Assembly (NCBI RefSeq): GCF_042651965.1
Contig: NZ_JBHSDY010000004.1
Span: forward strand, 182,602 to 246,601
Length of the DNA: 64,000 nucleotides
DNA from: Castellaniella hirudinis
GTDB taxonomy: Bacteria > Pseudomonadota > Gammaproteobacteria > Burkholderiales > Burkholderiaceae_B
Reading direction: 5' to 3'
Part shown: piece by piece, positions 58,834 through 64,000 of the stretch
Layout of the letters: each line of letters begins with the position of its first letter
Numbering within the stretch: position 1 is the first letter of the stretch
Translations under genes and position numbers: made by a program
Notes under the pieces: generated by a model
Told to the model about the DNA's origin: nothing
Database searches by the model: none
What the model saw: the letters and a program-made list of their open reading frames with translations, nothing else

Positions 58834-59228
58834 ATCTGCAAAAACAGCAACGCCTCGTCATCGACGCCCTGGAAGACGCCAAGGCCCAGGACATCAAGGT
58901 CTTCAACACCACCGGCCTGACCGGCCTGTTCGACCGCGTCATCATCGCCAGCGGCACCTCCAACCGCCAGACCCGTTCCATCGCCAGCCACGTCGCCGAC
59001 CAGGCCAAAAAGAATGGACTGGAAGTCATCGCGTATGAAGGCGAAGATACCGGCGAATGGCTGCTGGTCGACCTGGGCGATATCGTGGTGCACTGCATGC
59101 AGCCGGCCATCCGCAGCTACTACAACCTGGAAGAGATCTGGGGAGCCAAGCCGGTGCGCGTCCGCTTGCTGCCCACCGGCCCCGCCCAGGCCAGCGAGCC
59201 GATGGACTTCGACGAAGACGAAGACTGA
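58830..59228 (+). CDS. rsfS: Ribosomal silencing factor RsfS
   Basis: 132 residues, ending in an acidic tail (MDFDEDED). Family blocks: DALEDAKAQDIKVFNTTGLTGLFDRVIIASGTSNRQTRSIASHV and GDIVVHCMQPAIRSYYNLEEIW. RsfS binds L14 on the 50S subunit and blocks joining with 30S when nutrients are low. The gene order nadD-rsfS-rlmH is the common one in proteobacteria. Confidence 0.93.
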   Translation: MNLQKQQRLVIDALEDAKAQDIKVFNTTGLTGLFDRVIIASGTSNRQTRSIASHVADQAKKNGLEVIAYEGEDTGEWLLVDLGDIVVHCMQPAIRSYYNLEEIWGAKPVRVRLLPTGPAQASEPMDFDEDED

Positions 59229-59243
59229 GCCCCGCTCCCCCGC

Positions 59244-59714
59244 ATGAAACTCCTGGTCTATGCCGTCGGCACCCGCATGCCGGCCTGGGTCCAGACCGCC
59301 TGGCAGGATTTTGCCAAGCGCATGCCCCGCGACTGCGCCCTGGAACTGCACGAGATCCGTCCCGAGCCCCGCACCAGCGGCAAGACCGCGCAGCAATTGA
59401 TGCACGCCGAGGCCCAGCGCATCGAGGCCGCCCTGCCTGCGCAGGCCTGGCGCGTCATCCTGGATGAGCACGGCCGCGACCTGACGACGCGGGATCTGGC
59501 CAACCACCTGGAAACCTGGCGGGGCGGCGGCAGCGACATCGCCCTCATCATCGGCGGCCCCGACGGGCTGGACCCGGCGCTGAAGCAAACGGCCCGCCAG
59601 ACCTTGCGCCTGTCCTCGCTGACGCTGCCGCACCCCATGGTCCGCATCCTGCTGGCCGAACAGCTCTACCGCGCCTGGACCATTCTGACGGGCCACCCCT
59701 ATCACCGCGACTGA
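59244..59714 (+). CDS. rlmH: 23S rRNA (pseudouridine1915-N3)-methyltransferase RlmH
   Basis: 156 residues, a SPOUT-type methyltransferase with the C-terminal knot: IALIIGGPDGLDP and LSLSSLTLPHPMVRILLAEQLYRAWTI-like sequence, ending PYHRD. It methylates pseudouridine 1915 in helix 69 of 23S rRNA on assembled ribosomes. 15 bp after rsfS. The sequence LPHPMVRILLAEQLYRA is the diagnostic site. Confidence 0.95.
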   Translation: MKLLVYAVGTRMPAWVQTAWQDFAKRMPRDCALELHEIRPEPRTSGKTAQQLMHAEAQRIEAALPAQAWRVILDEHGRDLTTRDLANHLETWRGGGSDIALIIGGPDGLDPALKQTARQTLRLSSLTLPHPMVRILLAEQLYRAWTILTGHPYHRD

Positions 59715-59821
59715 AGGCGCGGACGGCGCGCGGCAGGCGGCGGTGGGGTATGCTTGGAATCCCTCGAACCCGCCCCGCCGTCCTTGCACCATGGACCGGG
59801 GCCTGACCGGAACCCGCCCTC

Positions 59822-61264
59822 ATGACCGCCCGCCGCCGCACCAAGATCGTCGCCACCTTGGGACCCTCGACCTCCAGCCCGGAACGCATCGAAGCCCTGA
59901 TCCTGGCCGGCCTGGACGTGGCCCGGCTGAATTTCTCCCATGGCAAACCCGACGACCACCGCGAGCGGGTCCGGCTGGTGCGCGAGATCGCCGCCCGGCA
60001 CGACCGCCACATCGCGCTGATGGGCGATCTTCAGGGCCCCAAGATCCGCATTGGCCGCTTCAGCGCCGGTCCGATCACACTGCATCCGGGCGACGCCTTC
60101 ACCCTGTCCATCGAACACCCCCTGGATGCCGGCACCGACCAGATCGTCGGCATCGAGTACCCGCCGCTGGTCCAGGATTGCATCCCCGGCGACGAGTTGC
60201 TGCTGGACGACGGCCGGGTCATCCTGCGTGTCGAGTCCGTCGACGCGGGCTCCGTCCACACCCGGGTCGAAGTCGGCGGCCCCTTGTCCAACAACAAAGG
60301 CATCAACCGGCGCGGCGGCGGCATCTCGGCCCCCAGCCTGACCGACAAGGACCGCCAGGACATTCTGCTGGCTGCAGAACTCGAACTGGACTATGTCGCG
60401 GTGTCTTTTCCCCGCGAAGGCGCCGACATCGAGGCGGCGCGCCGGCTCGTGCGCGAAGCCGGCAGCCCCGCCTGGATCATCGCCAAGATCGAGCGCGCCG
60501 AGGCCGTGGCCGACGACACGGCACTGGACGACCTGATCCGCGCCAGCGACGGCGTGATGGTGGCCCGGGGCGACCTGGGCGTGGAAATCGGCGACGCCCG
60601 CCTGGTCGGCATCCAGAAACGCATCATCCAGCACGCCCGCACCCTGAACAAGCTGGTGATCACCGCGACCCAGATGATGGAGTCCATGATCGCCAGCCCG
60701 ATCCCGACCCGCGCTGAAGTGTCCGACGTCGCCAATGCGGTGCTCGACTACACCGACGCGGTCATGCTGTCGGCTGAATCGGCCTCTGGAGACTATCCCG
60801 TCGAAGCCGTCCAGGCCATGGCGCGGATCTGCCTGGGCGCGGAACAGGAACCCACCAGCATCCGCTCGGGCCACCGCCTGGGCGAGACCTTCACGCGCTG
60901 CGACGAGACCATCGCCCTGGCCAGCATGTACGCCGCCAATCACTTCCCCGGCATCAAGGCCATCATCAGCCTGACCGAAAGCGGCCACACCCCGCTCATC
61001 ATGTCGCGCATCCGTTCCGGCGTGCCCATCTACTGCTACACCCGGCACCCCGCCACCCAGCGCCGCGCCGCCCTGTTCCGCGGCGTCTACACCGTGCCCT
61101 TCGATGCCGCCGCGCTGCCGCCCGCCGAGGTCAGCGAAGCCGCCATCGACATCCTGCGACAGCGCGGTCTGTTGCAGGCCGGCGACTGGATCATCCTGAC
61201 CAAGGGCGACTTCTACAGCGACAGCGGCGGCACCAACGGCCTGAAGATCCTGCGGGTGAGCTGA
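59822..61264 (+). CDS. pyk: Pyruvate kinase
   Basis: 480 residues. It converts phosphoenolpyruvate and ADP to pyruvate and ATP. Blocks: KIVATLGPSTSSPERIEALILAGLDVARLNFSHG, the active-site IAKIERAEAV, GVMVARGDLGVEIG, TATQMMESMIASPIPTRAEVSDVANAV and MLSAESASGDYPVEAV. The C-terminal allosteric domain is present (ISLTESGHTPLIMSRIRSGVPIY). It sits between rlmH and maf, in the same direction; maf begins 1 bp after its stop, which suggests cotranscription. Confidence 0.95.
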   Translation: MTARRRTKIVATLGPSTSSPERIEALILAGLDVARLNFSHGKPDDHRERVRLVREIAARHDRHIALMGDLQGPKIRIGRFSAGPITLHPGDAFTLSIEHPLDAGTDQIVGIEYPPLVQDCIPGDELLLDDGRVILRVESVDAGSVHTRVEVGGPLSNNKGINRRGGGISAPSLTDKDRQDILLAAELELDYVAVSFPREGADIEAARRLVREAGSPAWIIAKIERAEAVADDTALDDLIRASDGVMVARGDLGVEIGDARLVGIQKRIIQHARTLNKLVITATQMMESMIASPIPTRAEVSDVANAVLDYTDAVMLSAESASGDYPVEAVQAMARICLGAEQEPTSIRSGHRLGETFTRCDETIALASMYAANHFPGIKAIISLTESGHTPLIMSRIRSGVPIYCYTRHPATQRRAALFRGVYTVPFDAAALPPAEVSEAAIDILRQRGLLQAGDWIILTKGDFYSDSGGTNGLKILRVS

Positions 61265-61265
61265 T

Positions 61266-61892
61266 ATGCCGTCCTTCATCCTGCTGGCCTCGGCCAGCCC
61301 CCGCCGCCACGAGATCCTGGATCAGTTGGGCATTCCCCACGGCATCCTGCGCGTCCCCGCCCCGGAGGGCGAGGACGAACCCCAACTGCCGGGCGAAGCG
61401 GCCGCCGACTACGTCCGCCGCACCGCGCGGGACAAGGCCGAACGCGCAGTCGCCTGGCTGGCATCGGGCGGCCGCCCCGAGCCGCTGCCCGCCGACTGGC
61501 CCGCGACATGGCGGGATGCCCCCATCCTGTGCGCCGACACCACGGTGATCCTGGACGGCGACGTGCTGGGCAAACCGCGCGACGCGGCCGACGCCGCCGA
61601 AATGCTGCGCCGCCTGTCCGGCCGCGATCATGAAGTCCACACCGCCGTGGTCCTGGCGCACCAAGGCGCGTTCCACGAAGCCGTCAGCATCAGCACCGTG
61701 CGCTTCCAGCCGCTGACGCAGGCCGACATCGCCGCCTACGTCGCCAGCAGCGAGCCCTTCGGCAAGGCGGGCGGCTACGCCATCCAGGGTCGCGCGGCGG
61801 CCTTGATCGCCCATCAGGCAGGCAGCCACAGCGGCGTCATGGGCCTGCCGGCGCACGAGACCAGCCGGCTGCTGGCGCTGTGCCGGGGATGA
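61266..61892 (+). CDS. maf: Maf family nucleotide pyrophosphatase (YhdE type)
   Basis: 208 residues. Signature LLASASPRRHEILDQLGI at the start, then the catalytic block ILCADTTVILDGDVLGKP and PFGKAGGYAIQGRAAALIAHQAGSHSGVMGLP. YhdE-type Maf proteins hydrolyse dTTP, UTP and related nucleotides and may delay division. The start (ATG at 61266) is 1 bp behind the pyk stop. A hairpin (61900-61930) follows the stop codon. Confidence 0.92.
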   Translation: MPSFILLASASPRRHEILDQLGIPHGILRVPAPEGEDEPQLPGEAAADYVRRTARDKAERAVAWLASGGRPEPLPADWPATWRDAPILCADTTVILDGDVLGKPRDAADAAEMLRRLSGRDHEVHTAVVLAHQGAFHEAVSISTVRFQPLTQADIAAYVASSEPFGKAGGYAIQGRAAALIAHQAGSHSGVMGLPAHETSRLLALCRG

Positions 61893-61899
61893 ACCCGGA

Positions 61900-61930
61900 C
61901 ACGAGCCAGTCCACGATGGACTGACTCGTG
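61900..61930 (+). terminator. Hairpin after maf, probable terminator
   Basis: CACGAG-x-CAGTCCA (61900-61913) pairs with TGGACTG-x-CTCGTG (61917-61930) around a CGA loop, with one bulge-type mismatch. No T run follows, so it may work with Rho or only protect the 3' end. Confidence 0.5.
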
Positions 61931-62105
61931 CCTGATCAATCCGATACAGGTTAACCCTTGGTTTCCCCATCACATCCTTGACCCTGCTCCCCCGGACCCA
62001 TAGCATAAGCTGACGCCTTGCTGAACACAGCACAGGCGCGCGGTGGTGGCCATGGCTGCATCGCATGACCATCATGACCCTCCTTATTTCCAAGAGGTCC
62101 TGCAT

Positions 62106-63572
62106 ATGGTCGATCCAGCCGTCAGTCCTGCCTCCCCCTCTTCCCAGGTCGCCGACGAAATCCGCAGCCGGAACCTGCCCCCCGCCACGTACCGCGATCT
62201 GCCCGAACCCCTGCCGATGAAAAAGGTCATCGGCCCCAGCGTCCTGCTGCTGGCCGGTTCGATCGGATCAGGCGAATTCGTGCTGTGGCCCTATATCTCC
62301 ACCCAAACAGGCCTGGCGCTGGTCTGGCTGGCCACCATCGGCATCCTGACCCAGTATTTCCTGAACATGGAAATCACGCGCTACACGCTGGCCACCGGAG
62401 AAACAGCCGTCACGGGCTTCACGCGGCTGTGGAAGCCCTGGAGCTGGCTGTTCATCATCATGGCCGTCGTCCCCTGGATGTGGCCCGGCTGGGCCACCGG
62501 CAGTTCCACGGCGCTGACCTACGCCTTCGGCCTGTCCGAAGGCGCCGTGATCCCCATCACCATCGCCTCGCTGGTGCTGATCGGCATCATCCTGACCATC
62601 TCGCCCGTGGTCTACCAGACAGTCGAAAAGATCCAGTTCTTCCTGGTCGCCCTGATCGTCCTGTTCATGATCTACATCGTCGTGGGGCTGCTCAACGGCC
62701 AGACCTGGGGCGCCCTGGTCTCAGGATTCACGACCGAGGTCCCGAAAATCCCCGAAGCCATCGGCAAGCTGCCTATCGCCCTGCTGCTGGGCGCCATCGC
62801 CTTCGCCGGGGCCGGCGGGGTCATGAACCTGGCGCAGTCCAACTGGGTGCGCGACAAAGGCCTGGGCATGGGCGCGCACCTGCCAAAAATCGTCTCGCCC
62901 ATCACGGGCCAGGAAACCACCCAAGCCTCGATCGGCTATTTCTTTCGCCAGGATGACGCCAATATGCGGCGCTGGCGCGGCTGGTGGAAAGTCGCCGACC
63001 GCGAACAGTTCCTGACCTTCTTCGTATTGGGCCTGTTCGCCATCCTGCTGTTCATGATGCTGGCCTATCTCTATGTCGGCGTCGGCAGCACCGTGCAGAA
63101 CTTCGATTTCGTGCGGCTGTTGGGTGAAACCCTGAACGAACGGGTCGGCAGCTGGGCCGGACCGGCCTTCTGGCTCACCGGCGTGGTCGTGCTGCTGTCG
63201 ACCAACCTGACCGTGCTGGACATGATCGGCCGGATCGTGGCGGACATCGCCAAGACCAACTGGCTGCGCGATAGCGAGACCTGGACCGAGAGCCGCTTGT
63301 ACTTCCTGGTGGTCTGGCTGATGGTGGCCTTCGGCTCCATCATTCTGCTCTCGGGCGTCAGCCAGCCGCTGCTGCTGCTGGTGATCGCCTCGGCGTTGAA
63401 CGGCCTGGTGATGTTCGTGTATTCAGTGCTGCTGATCCAGCTGAACCGCTGCATGCTGCCGCGCGCCATCGGTCTGGGCGGCATCCGTTTTGCGGCAATT
63501 CTGTGGGCCGTGCTGTTCTACGGCGGCTTCTCGATCTACCTGCTGATCAATCAGTTCGGGAAACTGATCTAG
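62106..63572 (+). CDS. Nramp-related membrane transporter lacking the DPGN metal motif
   Basis: 488 residues with about eleven helices. The overall pattern fits the Nramp-related (LeuT-fold) group: GPSVLLLAGSIGSGEFVLWPYIS in helix 1, and AGAGGVMNLAQSNWVRDKGLGMG in the helix-6 region. The metal-binding DPGN of classical Nramp helix 1 reads AGSIGSGE here, and no MPH motif is seen in helix 6, so divalent metal transport by the known mechanism is not supported. Related proteins of this branch are uncharacterised. ATG at 62106 (MVDPAVSP) is used with AAGAGG 8 nt upstream. Terminator-like palindromes follow. Confidence 0.7.
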   Translation: MVDPAVSPASPSSQVADEIRSRNLPPATYRDLPEPLPMKKVIGPSVLLLAGSIGSGEFVLWPYISTQTGLALVWLATIGILTQYFLNMEITRYTLATGETAVTGFTRLWKPWSWLFIIMAVVPWMWPGWATGSSTALTYAFGLSEGAVIPITIASLVLIGIILTISPVVYQTVEKIQFFLVALIVLFMIYIVVGLLNGQTWGALVSGFTTEVPKIPEAIGKLPIALLLGAIAFAGAGGVMNLAQSNWVRDKGLGMGAHLPKIVSPITGQETTQASIGYFFRQDDANMRRWRGWWKVADREQFLTFFVLGLFAILLFMMLAYLYVGVGSTVQNFDFVRLLGETLNERVGSWAGPAFWLTGVVVLLSTNLTVLDMIGRIVADIAKTNWLRDSETWTESRLYFLVVWLMVAFGSIILLSGVSQPLLLLVIASALNGLVMFVYSVLLIQLNRCMLPRAIGLGGIRFAAILWAVLFYGGFSIYLLINQFGKLI

Positions 63573-63580
63573 TCCGGATC

Positions 63581-63602
63581 TTGGGGCGACGCGTCGCCCC
63601 AA
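63581..63602. terminator. 22-bp perfect palindrome after the transporter gene
   Basis: TTGGGGCGACG/CGTCGCCCCAA (63581-63591 with 63592-63602) is perfect and centreless, 9 bp after the stop. It would form a strong hairpin in RNA from either strand but has no T run on the plus strand. Confidence 0.45.
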
Positions 63603-63606
63603 AGAC

Positions 63607-63639
63607 AAAGCCCCTGCAGACTGAGTCTGCAGGGGCTTT
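63607..63639 (-). terminator. Bidirectional terminator between the transporter and rrn operon
   Basis: 15-bp perfect stem AAAGCCCCTGCAGAC/GTCTGCAGGGGCTTT (63607-63621 with 63625-63639), loop TGA. On the minus strand it ends the 5S transcript, followed by TTTGTCTTT; on the plus strand it can end the transporter mRNA. Confidence 0.9.
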
Positions 63640-63650
63640 GCGGTATAAAA

Positions 63651-63764
63651 GCCTGACGATGACCTACTTTCACAGGTGTCCACCCACTATCATCGGCGCG
63701 AAGGCGTTTCACTGTCCTGTTCGGGATGGGAAGGAGTGGGTCCGCCTTGCTATGGTCGTCAAGC
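63651..63764 (-). rRNA. rrf: 5S ribosomal RNA
   Basis: On the minus strand 114 nt begin GCTTGACGACCATAGCAAGG and end TAGGTCATCGTCAGGC, with the 9-bp terminal stem GCTTGACGA/TCGTCAGGC. Internal landmarks CCATCCCGAACAGGACAGTG, AAACGCC and GATGATAGTG are the usual 5S sequence of betaproteobacteria. It is the last gene of an rRNA operon whose 23S gene lies beyond position 64000. Confidence 0.97.
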
Positions 63765-64000
63765 ATAACTGGTTGCGTTCGAGTCTCGGGATTTGAGTCC
63801 TGAGTCTTGAGCGCCAATTTGGAAGAAGCACTGCGCATCGGTCTAGCAGGACCGTTACGCCTGGCGCACCTTGCGACGGGCTGCATTGTAGCAGATCCGT
63901 GGCTTGATGCACTTCATGTATTCGGGTTGCGTTGTACTGTTCAATTGTGTCGGCTACAAACACGATCACTAAGTGTGCCTTGCAGTACTCTACAAGGTTA
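63765..64000 (-). other. 23S-5S spacer of the rRNA operon (partial)
   Basis: 236 nt between the 5S gene and the window edge. I see no 23S 3' end and no tRNA gene here; the short frames on the minus strand are unlikely to be genes. The sequence is lower in GC than the surrounding coding DNA, as processed spacers often are. Confidence 0.7.

Noticed and set aside
63765..64000. Part of a 23S rRNA 3' end at the right edge
   Set aside because: No conserved 23S 3' sequence is recognisable; the DNA looks like the spacer of an rRNA operon.
1..64000. CRISPR array, prophage or integrative element
   Set aside because: No regularly spaced repeats, integrase, phage structural or conjugation genes are visible on either strand.

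Overview
GC-rich, gene-dense chromosomal DNA from a betaproteobacterium of the order Burkholderiales. The best guess is Alcaligenaceae (Bordetella, Achromobacter, Castellaniella or Pusillimonas-like). This rests on the protein families and gene orders (purD-hemF-nadD-rsfS-rlmH, DUF3422, SirB2, an H-NS protein with a W-x-GRG-x-x-P-x-W core), on the leader-type regulation, and on a 5S rRNA gene at the right edge. The genus is inference. I see no prophage, CRISPR array or intact insertion sequence. Genes are packed tightly, and ATGA or 4-nt stop/start overlaps are frequent.

Left part, 0-12.8 kb. A TM2 membrane protein (cut by the window edge) and a lipoate-ligase-like protein with a small ribbon-helix-helix protein are followed by two tandem saccharopine-dehydrogenase-like paralogues, divergent from a TetR regulator across a 35-bp palindrome. 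Next come a SulP anion transporter, panD, and a TPP riboswitch controlling a CytX-type pyrimidine permease with a yeast-FCY1-like cytosine deaminase behind it. A nitric oxide detoxification module follows: quinol-type NO reductase norB, divergent from its sigma-54 activator norR, with a perfect -24/-12 promoter and three GGT-N7-ACC NorR sites between them.

Middle, 12.8-32 kb. An SbmA/YddA-type ABC exporter with SirB2; a LysR-patatin-ArsC-like run; a DMT exporter divergent from a MarR regulator that probably also controls a tripartite EmrAB-type efflux operon through a shared operator; tRNA-Asn; a small atypical patch with a T4 endonuclease V homologue and an unknown secreted protein; an MFS/SGNH-hydrolase operon divergent from a LysR regulator; a deletion remnant of an alpha/beta hydrolase; a DUF3313 lipoprotein; and a LysR gene divergent from a FadJ-type beta-oxidation enzyme.

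The most unusual part is 32.5-37.1 kb. It is a tight cassette of a fatty acid hydroxylase, a fatty acid desaturase, a fusion of a FabH-like ketosynthase with a haem-oxygenase-like metallo-oxidase domain, and an unknown membrane-associated protein. It looks like a pathway to a fatty-acid-derived product that I cannot match to a described one.

Right part, 37-64 kb. A membrane diguanylate cyclase, Hsp15, DUF488, a small secreted basic protein, DUF3422, an AI-2E family exporter and MAPEG precede tRNA-Thr with an adjacent HigBA-type toxin-antitoxin pair. A 163-bp element with terminal inverted repeats sits directly against the pncB start codon. Then housekeeping genes: tldD, a nitrilase-family amidase, H-NS, pepN, fbp, a quinone reductase, a DMT permease, yebC, purD, hemF, nadD, rsfS, rlmH, pyk and maf, a divergent Nramp-like transporter, and the 5S rRNA gene (minus strand) with part of its spacer toward 23S.
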